Assembly: GCA_964397305.1 (NCBI GenBank) | Contig: CAYNIP010000023.1 | Coordinates: 1 to 64,000 of the forward strand | Direction: 5' to 3' | Source of the DNA: JAAUTY01 sp964397305 | GTDB taxonomy: Bacteria > Cyanobacteriota > Cyanobacteriia > Cyanobacteriales > Spirulinaceae | Length of the DNA stretch: 64,000 nucleotides | Part shown: piece after piece, positions 8,467 to 17,296 of the stretch | Position numbering within the stretch: position 1 is the first letter of the stretch | Layout of the letters: every line of letters begins with the position of its first letter | Made by a program: the position numbers and the translations under genes | Notes under the pieces: model-generated | Seen by the model: the letters and a program-made list of their open reading frames with translations, nothing else | What the model was told of the DNA's origin: nothing | The model's database searches: none

Positions 8467-8540
8467 GGTCTGTCACCCATGACTCACGCAACCTTTGCCA
8501 GACCAAGCCTTGAGGCGATGAGACCGCCAAGACTGATTGA
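8464..8540 (+). repeat. Dispersed repeat, about 75 bp, copy 1
   Basis: The stretch from GGGTCTGTCACCCATGACTC to CTTGAGGCGATGAGACCGCC and AAGACTGATTGAG recurs inverted at 14118-14190 and partly at 49884-49925. The most conserved part is AGCCTTGAGGCGATGAGACC. It starts inside the last codons of the LRAT gene. Confidence 0.6.
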
Positions 8541-8551
8541 GAGAGCAACCC

Positions 8552-8580
8552 AAAAAAAGGAGCAAGGGAAACCTTGCTCC
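8552..8580 (-). terminator. Rho-independent terminator of chlN
   Basis: Read on the minus strand: GGAGCAAGG, loop TTTC, CCTTGCTCC, then seven T. The nine-pair perfect stem and T run lie 44 bases after the chlN stop codon. Confidence 0.9.
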
Positions 8581-8624
8581 TAACCTAGCCAATCAGTCGG
8601 GACAGGGGCTGAGAGCGGCCGGTC

Positions 8625-10025
8625 CTAGGCCACGCCCTCGTCCTGCACCAAACGATCCCAGCCCAAGCCCTCAAGGGCAGCATTGCGGCGCAGGGGGCGG
8701 GTGACAAGCTCCAGGATGTCGCGAGCATTCGTGAAGCCGTGGATTTGAGCAAAGGTAAACTCGACCGACCACTTGGTGCTAATGCCCCGTGCCTCGAGGG
8801 GATTGGCGTGGGCCATGCCGGTAATCACCAAGTCCGGCTGAAGCGCTTTGATCCGCTGGATCTGATTGTAGTTGTCCGGCTTCTCGACAATGCGCGGCAA
8901 GGGCACGTCCAAGTCCTGACAGGTTTGGGCCAGCAAATCCAGCTCGGCCTTTTGATAGCGCTTGTCCATGTAGGGGATGCCGATCTCCGGTACGGTCATG
9001 CCACAGCGCACCAGGAAGCGCGCGAGGGAAATCTCCAGCAAGTTATCCCCCATGAAGAAGACCGATTTGCCGCGAATCAATTGGCAGTAATCTTCGAGAT
9101 TGGCCCAGATTTCCGCCTCCCGGGCCGCGAGCCCTTGGGGCTCGATCCCGAAGACGGCGCAGAGCTTCTCGATCCAGGCCCGGGTCCCATCGGGGCCGAT
9201 AGGGAAGGGTGCGCCGATCAGTTTGCACTTGCGGCGGCGCATGAGGGTGGTGGCGGTACGGGACAGGAAGGGGTTCACCCCGGAGACGTAGTAGCCTTCC
9301 TCGAGCACGGGTAATTCGGTGTAGCGCTTGGCCGGCAGCCAGCCGGACACCCGGATTCCCTGTTTCTTGAGCTCGAGGGTCAAGTTGGTGACGACGGGAT
9401 CGGGCAGGGAGCCAAAGAGAACGAGGGGCGGATGGTCCGCATACTCAACCTCTGGCTCGGTGCTCTCGGGCTTGCGACCAAAGGTGAGCAATTTCTGAAG
9501 GGCGTTGCGCTCCTCTTTTTCCTCGGCCTTGACCTCGGACTCCCGAGGGCAGCGCTGGGCCATGGCGGCGAGCACGGTGTCTTCGCCCTGGGTGAAGGCG
9601 TAGTCGAGGCCGTTGGCTCGGGCGACGACGATCGGGATGCCGATCTCGGCTTCCAGCTTCGGGGCGAGGCCTTCGAGATCCATTTTGATGATCTCGGTGG
9701 TGCAGGTGCCGATCCAGACGATGACGCTGGGATTGCGATCGCGCTTGATCTGTTCACACAGGCGCTTCAGTTCGTCATGGTCATTCAACTGAGCCGAAAT
9801 ATCCCCTTCCTCCAGTTCCGCCATCGCATAGCGCGGCTCCGCAAAAATCATCACACCCATCGCATTTTGCAAAAAGTAGCCACAGGTTTTTGTCCCAATC
9901 ACCAGAAAGAAGCTATCTTCAATCTTCTGATACAACCAAGCCACACAACTAATCGGACAAAAGGTGTGATAGTTGCCCGTTTCACATTCAAAGTTCAGGG
10001 GATTTGCGTCCAGTGCAGCCGTCAT
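8625..10025 (-). CDS. chlN: Light-independent protochlorophyllide reductase subunit N
   Basis: A 466-residue nitrogenase-like subunit. It pairs with ChlB to hold the [4Fe-4S] cluster and protochlorophyllide, receiving electrons from ChlL, so chlorophyll can be made in the dark. Likely cluster ligands are Cys23 (HTFCPISC), Cys48 (GTKTCGYF) and Cys108 (WIGTCTTEI). The start ATG has AGGAG seven bases upstream. A strong terminator follows. chlL lies upstream on the same strand, separated by 400 bases of repeats; chlB is not in the window. Confidence 0.96.
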   Translation of the reverse strand: MTAALDANPLNFECETGNYHTFCPISCVAWLYQKIEDSFFLVIGTKTCGYFLQNAMGVMIFAEPRYAMAELEEGDISAQLNDHDELKRLCEQIKRDRNPSVIVWIGTCTTEIIKMDLEGLAPKLEAEIGIPIVVARANGLDYAFTQGEDTVLAAMAQRCPRESEVKAEEKEERNALQKLLTFGRKPESTEPEVEYADHPPLVLFGSLPDPVVTNLTLELKKQGIRVSGWLPAKRYTELPVLEEGYYVSGVNPFLSRTATTLMRRRKCKLIGAPFPIGPDGTRAWIEKLCAVFGIEPQGLAAREAEIWANLEDYCQLIRGKSVFFMGDNLLEISLARFLVRCGMTVPEIGIPYMDKRYQKAELDLLAQTCQDLDVPLPRIVEKPDNYNQIQRIKALQPDLVITGMAHANPLEARGISTKWSVEFTFAQIHGFTNARDILELVTRPLRRNAALEGLGWDRLVQDEGVA

Positions 10026-10120
10026 GCTTTAGCTCCTCTCTAATTTGGTTTTGTCTCAGTTCTTGGGGAAATACTGGGCGATCCCTTTGCAGTCTCTCGT
10101 TCCCTGGAAGATTGAACGAC

Positions 10121-10225
10121 TACAGCCCGTTCACGAATCTTACAAAATGCTCTCAAAGTTCCTCTCTCAGAGGGAGAGGGATTTAGGGTGAGGGCAAGCC
10201 TGAAGCGATTGCTGAACGAGCTGTA
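10121..10225. mobile_element. 105-bp MITE-like element with TACAGC ends
   Basis: Terminal inverted repeats TACAGCCCGTTCA (left) and TACAGCTCGTTCA (right, reverse complement) match at 12 of 13 positions. The interior holds a CTCTCTCAGAGGGAGAGGGAT hairpin-like stretch, split here by its own centre. No coding capacity. It lies between chlL and chlN, about 95 bases upstream of the chlN start. Confidence 0.6.
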
Positions 10226-10300
10226 AGGACCCATCACTCAAAAATCCCCCAAGGGCTAGTACTCGGTCGCGGAAAAAAGGCTACGATTCCAGTCCAGCTC

Positions 10301-10384
10301 CCGGTTGAGTTGGGTTATCTCCTGCGGAGACGCTGCGCGTTCCCGAAGCGTCCCGGAGGGATTCACGGGCCTCAACCCAACCGA
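10301..10384. repeat. Palindromic cyanobacterial-type repeat between chlL and chlN
   Basis: GTTGAGTTGGGTT at the left and AACCCAAC at the right pair with each other, enclosing CTCCTGCGGAGACGCTGCGC, a word common in cyanobacterial intergenic DNA. A similar GTTGGGTT palindrome occurs near 42090. It probably folds in the chlL-chlN RNA if the two genes are co-transcribed. Confidence 0.5.
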
Positions 10385-10424
10385 CCTGCTGCTCGAATCC
10401 TGTCGCCCTTTAGGCCGCCGTCTA

Positions 10425-11288
10425 CTAGACCATCATCAGATCCAGTTCTGCATCCGCCTTGGTCGGAGCCGTCGTAGGATTCAGGTAATAGTCCGAGAGC
10501 AGCGTGAAGAGGTCGCGATCCTGAGCTTCCTTGGGCACCACGCCCTCCGGCAGCGCCAGTACCTGGTCCGCAATGTTCAGGTAATAATCGCAGACATAGT
10601 TCAGGGAAGGATCGGTTTCGGCCATTTCAAACAGCGTCTTGCCCTTCACCCGCGAGACGCGAATATCCTCGATCAGCGGCAAGACTTCCAGCACCGGCAT
10701 CGGTACTGTTTCAATGTACTTGTTGATCAAATCCCGCTTGGAGGTACGGTTGCCGATTAACCCCGCGAGGCGGAGGGGATGCGTGCGGGCCTTCTCCCGC
10801 ACCGAAGCGGCAATCCGGTTAGCTGCAAAGAGGGCATCAAAACCGTTGTCGGTGACGATCATGCAGTAGTCCGAGTAGTTCAGCGGTGCCGCAAAGCCGC
10901 CGCAAACCACATCCCCTAGGACATCGAAGAGGATGACATCGTATTCATCAAAAGCGTTGAGTTCCTTGAGCAGCTTCACGGTCTCACCGACAACATAGCC
11001 GCCACAACCGGCCCCTGCTGGCGGCCCGCCCGCTTCAACACAGTCCACGCCCGCATAGCCCTTGTAGATCACATCTTCGGGCCAGATGTCTTCGTAGTGA
11101 AAATCCTTTTCCTGCAAGGTGTCAATGATCGTGGGGATCAGGAAGCCCGTGAGGGTGAAGGTGCTGTCGTGCTTGGGGTCGCAGCCGATCTGCAAGACTT
11201 TCTTGCCGCGCTTGGCGAGGGCCACGGAGATGTTGCAGCTCGTGGTCGATTTGCCAATGCCACCTTTGCCATAGACTGACAGTTTCAC
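10425..11288 (-). CDS. chlL: Light-independent protochlorophyllide reductase iron-sulfur ATP-binding protein
   Basis: A 287-residue homologue of nitrogenase Fe protein. The P-loop GKGGIGKST spans residues 7-15; Cys95 (GAGCGG) and Cys129 (VVCGGF) are the bridging [4Fe-4S] ligands of the homodimer. It uses ATP to pass electrons to ChlN-ChlB. The start is GTG at 11288, with AGGAG nine bases upstream. The gene probably shares a transcript with chlN, although 400 bases of repeats lie between. Confidence 0.97.
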   Translation of the reverse strand: MKLSVYGKGGIGKSTTSCNISVALAKRGKKVLQIGCDPKHDSTFTLTGFLIPTIIDTLQEKDFHYEDIWPEDVIYKGYAGVDCVEAGGPPAGAGCGGYVVGETVKLLKELNAFDEYDVILFDVLGDVVCGGFAAPLNYSDYCMIVTDNGFDALFAANRIAASVREKARTHPLRLAGLIGNRTSKRDLINKYIETVPMPVLEVLPLIEDIRVSRVKGKTLFEMAETDPSLNYVCDYYLNIADQVLALPEGVVPKEAQDRDLFTLLSDYYLNPTTAPTKADAELDLMMV

Positions 11289-11767
11289 GCTTGTTATCTC
11301 CTGATTTCAATAGGGGCGATACATTTTTCGATCGTTGCGAGAAAACAGGGCGTCCCCGAGGGGGATGGCGATCTGTTTGCCCATCGCGCCGCGCTTTGCT
11401 GTCTTGCATTATTCGCGCTTCCGGGCGGGCGTGAAAAGGGGGGGCTGCAATGAGTGTGGGGTGTTAGTCAGTGTTTTGGCAAGCTGGCTAGGGTCTTGAG
11501 GTCTTCGGGGCTAGGGATGAGGGCTCAGGGGGTTTTGAGCTAGATTAGCCAGTTTTAGGGTTCTAAATTATTTAATGAGTTACAAAAAGCAAAAGTTCTG
11601 ACGCCTCTGGGGGGGGCGGGGGCGATCGCCCCCGAGGGACCCCAGGCCGCGGCCCGTTCCGCCGGAACCTCCGGCCGGGATTTTGCGACCCTAGCCGCCC
11701 ATCCCGCTGCTCAGCCGTGCTACAACGGCATTGGGTAAAGAATGATTACAGTTTGCCTCTTCCTGTC
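11289..11767. other. Intergenic region upstream of chlL
   Basis: Divergent promoters for chlL and the small membrane gene should be here. GCTACAAC at 11719-11726 is a possible extended -10 (TGC then TACAAC) for the latter. A G/C-rich palindrome with GCGATCGCCCCCGAGG lies near 11620-11640. No coding frame is convincing. Confidence 0.4.
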
Positions 11768-11962
11768 ATGGCCCCGACGCCTCGCTCTGAGACGATTATT
11801 TCCTACCTCTTCTATATGGTGCTCGGCCTAACGATCAGCACCTATGTCCTGCGCGGGCTGGCGGTCTTTGCCTTCTTGCCGGGGGGAGTTCTCTGGCTGC
11901 TCTTCCTGCTGGCTCTGGGGACGGGGATTCTCTTCCTGGTGGAAAAGACGCGCCGCTTTTGA
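11768..11962 (+). CDS. Small cyanobacterial membrane protein, unknown function
   Basis: A 64-residue protein with two hydrophobic segments (about residues 10-35 and 36-57) ending in basic EKTRRF. I chose ATG 11768 over an upstream start because it follows a candidate -10 at an ordinary distance. The shape resembles small membrane proteins kept in many cyanobacteria, but I cannot assign a family. It lies 110 bases upstream of dnaX on the same strand and might be co-transcribed. Confidence 0.55.
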   Translation: MAPTPRSETIISYLFYMVLGLTISTYVLRGLAVFAFLPGGVLWLLFLLALGTGILFLVEKTRRF

Positions 11963-12072
11963 CCGGTGCTCTGGCTTTAACTCGGCTGGCGCTCCGGCTG
12001 GCTGGGTTGAGCCGCGCGGGTTAGGTCGCTCATTACAATGGAAACGTCCTTCCTTTTCCCCGGTGCTTGTGC

Positions 12073-14025
12073 ATGGCCTATAATCCTCTGCACCACAAGT
12101 ATCGCCCTCAGACCTTTGCTCAGCTCGTCGGGCAAGGGGCGATCGCCGCGACTCTGACTAGCGCGATCGCCAGCCGCCGGATTGCGCCGGCCTACCTGTT
12201 CACAGGCCCTCGGGGCACCGGGAAAACCTCCTCAGCTCGCATCCTGGCCAAGTCCCTAAACTGCCAGAGTAGTGATGGCCCGACGGCGGAGCCTTGCGGT
12301 CACTGTGCCTCTTGCCAGGCGATCGCCACGGGTACGGCCCTGGATGTGATTGAAATCGACGCGGCCAGCCACACCGGCGTTGACAACATCCGCGACCTGA
12401 TCGAGCGGGCCCAGTTTGCCCCCGTCAGTTGTCGCTACAAGGTCTATGTGATCGATGAGTGCCATATGCTCAGCACCGCCGCCTTCAATGCGCTGCTGAA
12501 GACCTTGGAGGAACCCCCGGCCCGCGTGCTTTTCGTGCTCGCAACGACGGACCCTCAGCGGGTCCTGCCGACGATCATTTCCCGCTGCCAGCGCTTTGAT
12601 TTTCGCCGCATTCCCCTGGCCGCGATGACCACGCACTTGCAGGCGATCGCCCAGCAGGAAGCCATCCAAATTACCCCCGAAGCCCTCACCCTCGTCGCCC
12701 AGATTGCCAATGGTGGTCTGCGAGATGCCGAAAGCCTGCTGGATCAACTCAGCCTCTTGCCGCCTCCGGTGACGCCCGAGGCGGTCTGGGATCTGGTGGG
12801 AGCCGTGCCTGAGCGGGATTTGTTGGCCCTGGTCCAGGCCCTGCGGCGGGCCGAGGTCGAAGTTGTGATTGATCGCTGTCGCCACCTGTTGGATCGCGGC
12901 CGTGAGCCCCTAGCCGTGCTGCAAAGCTTGGCCCACTTCTACCTGCACCTGCTGATTGCGAAGACCGCTCCCCAGCGCGGCGACCTGATCGCGGTCACGC
13001 AGACCACTTGGGAGGCCCTTTGCCAGGAAGTAGCAACCTGGGAGGTGTCGGAGATTTTGCGCGGTCAGCAGCAGCTCAAGGCCGGTGAGAGCCAATTGCG
13101 CCACACCACCCAGCCCCGCCTTTGGTTGGAGGTGGCCGTGCTGGAGTTGTTGCCTGTCCCTGAAGCGGCAGCCTCCTGGGCGCTCGCAACCCCGGTCCCT
13201 GCTGCGGCGAAGCCGGCGGCCGTGGCCTCTCCGGCTCAGCCGCCATCGGTTACAGCAAAGCCGGCCGCCGCAGTCCCTGCGAGCGAGCCCCCGGCCCCAG
13301 GGCCGCAGGCGGTCGAGCCCCCGGCCCCGGAGCCGGCTCCAGGGCCGCAGGCGGTCGAGCCACCCCCGGCTCCGGAACCGGCCCCGGAACCGCTGCCGGC
13401 TCTCTGGCAGCGGGTGCTTGAGCAGATTCGCGCCAAGACGGCTAGGAGTCTGATCGCGCAGCACTGCGACCTGATGGACTTTGACCCCGAGCAGGCGATC
13501 GCCACCATCGGCCTCCGGAGCCCCAAATTGGTCAAACTAGTCCGGGCGAGGCTGCCTGTCATTCAAACAGCCTTTGAGGCGGTCTGCCAGCGGCCGGTGA
13601 TGCTTGAAATACAGACTATGGACGCTGCCCCATCGCCGCCTCCCCCAGCTCCCTCAGGGATGCCCCGGATGCGCGAAGCGAGCCCAGCGCCGCTGGTGAA
13701 GCCGCCGGTCGTCTCTGAGCCCGAGCCCTGCCCTGAGGCGGCGAGGCTTCCGGAGGAGCCAGACCTTGCTAGCGCGCCCGAGGCGGCTAGCGCGTTACCC
13801 GATACGGCGTTACCAGACACGGAAACCCCTGAGTCGGCGGTTCCCCTGGCTCTGAGTGACCTAGACCGGGCGGCTCAGCGCTTGGCGGCCACCTTTAAGG
13901 GGGAGGTGATCGAGCTGGAGTTGGACTTTAGCTCGGCGCTGGCGGCGTCGGCCCCAGCCCCAGAGTTTCCGCTCGCGGAGCCAGCAACGACAACGAGTGC
14001 TGAGGACAACGAGATCCCCTTCTGA
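12073..14025 (+). CDS. dnaX: DNA polymerase III subunit gamma/tau
   Basis: A 650-residue clamp-loader ATPase. The first 370 residues carry Walker A GPRGTGKTSSA, a zinc-binding cysteine cluster CGHCASC, Walker B VYVIDECHML and the sensor NALLKTLEEPP. The tau-like part is Pro/Ala-rich, with a direct repeat (AGGGCCGCAGGCGGTCGAGC at about 13298 and 13343), and a folded C-terminal segment near residues 455-515. No intein interrupts the gene, unlike dnaX of some cyanobacteria. The ATG at 12073 gives the usual MAYNPLHHKYRPQTF start; a TTG two codons upstream is less likely. Confidence 0.94.
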   Translation: MAYNPLHHKYRPQTFAQLVGQGAIAATLTSAIASRRIAPAYLFTGPRGTGKTSSARILAKSLNCQSSDGPTAEPCGHCASCQAIATGTALDVIEIDAASHTGVDNIRDLIERAQFAPVSCRYKVYVIDECHMLSTAAFNALLKTLEEPPARVLFVLATTDPQRVLPTIISRCQRFDFRRIPLAAMTTHLQAIAQQEAIQITPEALTLVAQIANGGLRDAESLLDQLSLLPPPVTPEAVWDLVGAVPERDLLALVQALRRAEVEVVIDRCRHLLDRGREPLAVLQSLAHFYLHLLIAKTAPQRGDLIAVTQTTWEALCQEVATWEVSEILRGQQQLKAGESQLRHTTQPRLWLEVAVLELLPVPEAAASWALATPVPAAAKPAAVASPAQPPSVTAKPAAAVPASEPPAPGPQAVEPPAPEPAPGPQAVEPPPAPEPAPEPLPALWQRVLEQIRAKTARSLIAQHCDLMDFDPEQAIATIGLRSPKLVKLVRARLPVIQTAFEAVCQRPVMLEIQTMDAAPSPPPPAPSGMPRMREASPAPLVKPPVVSEPEPCPEAARLPEEPDLASAPEAASALPDTALPDTETPESAVPLALSDLDRAAQRLAATFKGEVIELELDFSSALAASAPAPEFPLAEPATTTSAEDNEIPF

Positions 14026-14117
14026 GGGTTGATTGTCCGGGGAGCATCCCCGTTGGGCTGCCTTAGGGCTTGTCGTCAATGTCAAGCTCGAATCCAGCCA
14101 GCGACGACCTTGGGACC

Positions 14118-14190
14118 TCAGCTAGTCTTGTCGGTCTCATCGCCTCAAGGCTAGTGCTGACAAGGGTTTTTTGAGGCATTGATGACTGAC
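14118..14190 (-). repeat. Dispersed repeat, about 75 bp, copy 2 (inverted)
   Basis: The reverse complement carries AGCCTTGAGGCGATGAGACC followed by GACAAGACTAGCTGAG, matching copy 1 at 8464-8540. The surrounding 14026-14260 stretch has no gene. Confidence 0.6.
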
Positions 14191-14263
14191 TCTAGGAGCA
14201 CAAGCTTCTAGGCTCTCTAGCGGGCAACCCGGCGCTGCGGCAACCGCTGGCCGTGGCAGAGAA

Positions 14264-14272
14264 TGCTACAGT
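14264..14272 (+). promoter_or_regulatory. Candidate extended -10 promoter element for the cupin gene
   Basis: TGCTACAGT is an extended -10 (TGN then TANNNT) about 30 bases before the likely TTG start. The same nonamer precedes the pentapeptide gene at 20580. No clear -35 is seen. Confidence 0.4.
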
Positions 14273-14302
14273 GAGCAGCAAGCAAACTTGGGAGGTGGGA
14301 GG

Positions 14303-14920
14303 TTGCAGACGGGTCAGACATTTCTGGCAACGGCGGCGGGCCAATGTGAACTGCTGCCAGTGGAGCCGTGCGAGTTCTTTGATCTCAAGGAGCCCTATCG
14401 GCTCTATCGCCTGCTCACGGATCTGGAGGATATTCTGGACAGCGTGCCGGGCGATCGCGATCGCCTGACACTGATCTGTCCCCTCGTGCGGCGCCTGCTG
14501 CGGGACTCGAGCTGGATTCCGCTCGCCTGCTCGCCACCGGATGCTAAAAAAGGTTGGTCGGTGACAACGCTCTACGATGAGCCGGGCTATCCGCTGACGG
14601 TGCAACTAGTCGCCTGGCAGCCAGGCCAAGGGTCCCCCATCCACAACCACGGCACTTGGGGGTTAGTCGCTCTCTTGGACGGCGAGGAGCAAAATCAGTT
14701 TTGGCAGCGGGCTGGTGATCCTGAGCAGCCCGACCGCCTGCGGGCCACGGTGGAGCAGGTTCTGCACCCAGGGGATATCATCACCTTTTTGCCGGCAGCC
14801 ATCCATCGGGTCCAGGCCCTGGGCGATCGCCCCACCCTGTCCTTCAACCTCTACGGCGCAACCGATTATGCTCAGCGTTTTCGGTTCGACCTCGCCCAGC
14901 ACCAAGCCACACGCTTCTAA
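14303..14920 (+). CDS. Cupin-fold protein, cysteine dioxygenase-like
   Basis: A 205-residue protein. The cupin metal site is visible as SPIHNHGTWG (His-X-His) with a following acidic stretch and a second-motif histidine in FLPAAIHRVQ. The layout (N-terminal helices, then a cupin barrel) resembles the cysteine dioxygenase type I family, which oxidises thiols with Fe(II), but the cysteine-tyrosine crosslink site is not obvious, so the substrate is uncertain. The start is unclear: no ATG is available, and TTG at 14303 has GGAGG seven bases upstream. It is convergent with the patU-like gene. Confidence 0.7.
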   Translation: MQTGQTFLATAAGQCELLPVEPCEFFDLKEPYRLYRLLTDLEDILDSVPGDRDRLTLICPLVRRLLRDSSWIPLACSPPDAKKGWSVTTLYDEPGYPLTVQLVAWQPGQGSPIHNHGTWGLVALLDGEEQNQFWQRAGDPEQPDRLRATVEQVLHPGDIITFLPAAIHRVQALGDRPTLSFNLYGATDYAQRFRFDLAQHQATRF

Positions 14921-15018
14921 CGGCCTCGCTCCGCCGGCGCAGCCGCGACTCGGCTCCCTTTTAGGCCTCATCCCCCCAGCCTCCCTAGCGCCGGGGAACT
15001 GGGGGGAATAGCTCAGCA

Positions 15019-16119
15019 CTAGCTACGGCAACTGAGGGCGAAGCGGAGGGGCTTCTGGTCGCGATCCTGGAGATGGACTTCCAGCAGGTAGAGCTGGCCC
15101 GGCTGCCAGTCGGAGAGTTCAACGCTCAAGTAACCGGCATGGGTGCGCTGGGCCGTGATCGATTCTCGGTCGGCCTGGAGGATGAGGCGGCCGCCGCGCG
15201 GGAGCTGGGCCCGCACCCGCAGGGGCGGCCGGCTGAACAGGTCACTGCCCGGTTGGGCTGCCTGGGGCTGGTAGTCGGCCCGGAGGCGCACAACGCCCGT
15301 GGTGGCTTGCCAGAGGCGCTCGACGACCGGTTGCTGGGGCGACAGGTTTAGGGTCAGCAGGTCGAGGATTTCTTTGGCTGCCAAGAGGGCGATCGCTATC
15401 TGCTGATCGGGGGTGGCCGCCGCGTAGTCCTGGGGCAGCAAGGAAGCCAGGCGCTGGCGCTGGCGCTGCTGGTCCTCACTGGCCAGGCGGGAGGGAGCGA
15501 AGCTGGGCGACAAGCGCAGCCGTGCCGCCATGTCGTTCAGCCGCTGGGCACAGTCGGGAAAGAAGTGGGTTACAGCCGCGACCATCTTGGCGGCGGTGGG
15601 CTTGAGGGTATCGACGCTCTCGGTGCAGGCATCTAGGAGCGCGGTCAGTTGTTCGGTGGGCAAGGAAGCGGCGATCGCCCCAGCCAGTTGAGGCAGCCAG
15701 ACCTGCCGCGAGGCAGCGGCGACCGGGGTTGACGCCTCCCCATAGTCGAGGGCGTATTCCGCCAGCTCCGTCTCCCAGGGAAACAAGGGGGGCCTGTGTT
15801 CAGTCTCAGCGTAGAGTCGCCGCTTCAGCAAGGCTTGAAAGCGTTTTTGCACGATTGCGAGTTCTCCCATGTCAGGTGATTGCGGTGAAGGTGGTATCGA
15901 GTCGTCAAGGTTGAAGGCGGCCTCTGCCATTGCCACCTCTTCCCCATCGAGGGGGTCAAATTGCACTGCACCCCAAGCCGCAAAGTCAGTCTCGGTTGGT
16001 TCGCCGGCCGAACCCTCACAAACAGCGGCCGAGGGCTCGTCAGTTGCAGCTTCGCACTGCAACCAATCTAGTAACTGGCGATACAGCATCTCAGCATTGC
16101 GATTCATGTCACTCTTCAT
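15019..16119 (-). CDS. PatU-like protein
   Basis: A 366-residue protein without a signal peptide or membrane segments. The N-terminus (MNRNAEMLYRQLLDWLQCEA) is followed by an acidic, low-complexity linker (residues about 30-95), a helical middle with VQKRFQALLKRRLY, and a beta-rich end (RVRAQLPRGGRLILQADRES). Its place, 16 bases downstream of a hetZ-like gene on the same strand, matches the hetZ-patU gene order of cyanobacteria, where PatU affects heterocyst pattern. I infer PatU from context and overall layout rather than from a diagnostic motif. In a species without heterocysts its role is unknown. Confidence 0.5.
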   Translation of the reverse strand: MKSDMNRNAEMLYRQLLDWLQCEAATDEPSAAVCEGSAGEPTETDFAAWGAVQFDPLDGEEVAMAEAAFNLDDSIPPSPQSPDMGELAIVQKRFQALLKRRLYAETEHRPPLFPWETELAEYALDYGEASTPVAAASRQVWLPQLAGAIAASLPTEQLTALLDACTESVDTLKPTAAKMVAAVTHFFPDCAQRLNDMAARLRLSPSFAPSRLASEDQQRQRQRLASLLPQDYAAATPDQQIAIALLAAKEILDLLTLNLSPQQPVVERLWQATTGVVRLRADYQPQAAQPGSDLFSRPPLRVRAQLPRGGRLILQADRESITAQRTHAGYLSVELSDWQPGQLYLLEVHLQDRDQKPLRFALSCRS

Positions 16120-16135
16120 ATAGCGATGCCCCTAA

Positions 16136-17296
16136 TCAGGATACTGAGCGATTGCGAATTTCCCAGGCCAGCTCCAGCAGCTTGAACCACTGGCGCTCGG
16201 CCTGCACGGGGGTCAGGCCCACAAGCGGAGCAATCTCGGCGATGGGCTGGCCCTGTTGGCGCAACTGAAGCACCTTGAGCTGGTGGGGCTCCAGTTGGGC
16301 TTGGAACTGCTGCCATTCTTGGGGGGTCAGGCCCAGATTGCGATCCAGATCGGCCTCGAGCCACTGGTGAACCAGCTCCCAGCGATGGGAAAGCGCAAAG
16401 CGAATCAAGTGGTATTTGAAGCGCTGCTGGAGGTAGTCCCGTTGGCGTGGCGTCAGGCCGAGGATCTCCTCGATCTCAGACGCGGAGAGATCCCGCAGGC
16501 GCAACACGAAGTAGTCGATGCAATCCTGTTGTTGGCGCTCCTCCAGGTAACGCACCAGTTCTTCCACGATCGTTTCCCGCAGGGTCGCCTCGGACATGGA
16601 GCTAGCCGCATCGACCAGGACCGCGCGCAACTGCTGCACGATGGGGTCGCTGCGATCGCCCTCCCCCTCGCCACTGCCTCCCTCGGCGGCGCTGTCCATA
16701 TCCACAGAGGTTTCCGGCGGCTGCTTCTGGGAAAAGGTCTGAGCGCGGAGGACGATTAATTGCTGCGATCGCCGTCGGGGCAAGGGAATGCGCCGCTTGG
16801 CGTAGCGCTCACAAAAGGCCATGTACTCCGCCAGCTCCAGGAGCGATCGCGGCGAATAGGTCGCCCTCAACTTCGCCTCGCGGCGAAAGTTATTCAAGGC
16901 CTCGGCGTAAAACCCTTGGAGAAAATCCTCAATCAACGTCACCCGCGCTCGGTAATCCCGATTGCCAGAGCTAGGGGAAATGTAGCGATAGACAATGGCA
17001 CTCAGCAAACTCTGCAACTCAACACGCCCACGCCGCGAGCCGAGCTTGTAGTAACGCAGGCACTGCTTGAGCCGGTGACTGGCCAGGGTTTTGGCCCAGG
17101 CCTCGATCTCGCCCGAAGCCTGGATGCGCTGGCTCTCGCGACAGATTCGCTCGACCTCATCGACGATCCGCTGAGCCGTGTCACGACTTTGGCGCTCCGA
17201 TGCGTTCGTGGCGTGGCGCAATTGCTCAAATAGCAGTTGAACAAGAGGTTGCACGTAGAGATGACTGCCCAGATTCAACAACAAGCCGGTAATCAC
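16136..17296 (-). CDS. HetZ-like DNA-binding regulator
   Basis: A 386-residue protein. The C-terminal third holds sigma-like helix-turn-helix segments: LSASEIEEILGLTPRQRDYL and IAEIAPLVGLTPVQAERQWF, ending in KLLELAWEIRN. This matches my knowledge of HetZ family proteins, early regulators of heterocyst differentiation that also occur outside heterocyst formers. A low-complexity acidic linker lies at about residues 198-215. The first available start is the GTG at 17296, which directly touches a repeat element (17297-17536); no ribosome binding site is visible, and the N-terminus may be truncated. It is probably co-transcribed with the patU-like gene. Confidence 0.6.
   Translation of the reverse strand: MITGLLLNLGSHLYVQPLVQLLFEQLRHATNASERQSRDTAQRIVDEVERICRESQRIQASGEIEAWAKTLASHRLKQCLRYYKLGSRRGRVELQSLLSAIVYRYISPSSGNRDYRARVTLIEDFLQGFYAEALNNFRREAKLRATYSPRSLLELAEYMAFCERYAKRRIPLPRRRSQQLIVLRAQTFSQKQPPETSVDMDSAAEGGSGEGEGDRSDPIVQQLRAVLVDAASSMSEATLRETIVEELVRYLEERQQQDCIDYFVLRLRDLSASEIEEILGLTPRQRDYLQQRFKYHLIRFALSHRWELVHQWLEADLDRNLGLTPQEWQQFQAQLEPHQLKVLQLRQQGQPIAEIAPLVGLTPVQAERQWFKLLELAWEIRNRSVS

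Noticed and set aside
12073..14025. Intein in dnaX
   Set aside because: The P-loop region is continuous and the protein has normal length; no splicing motifs are present.
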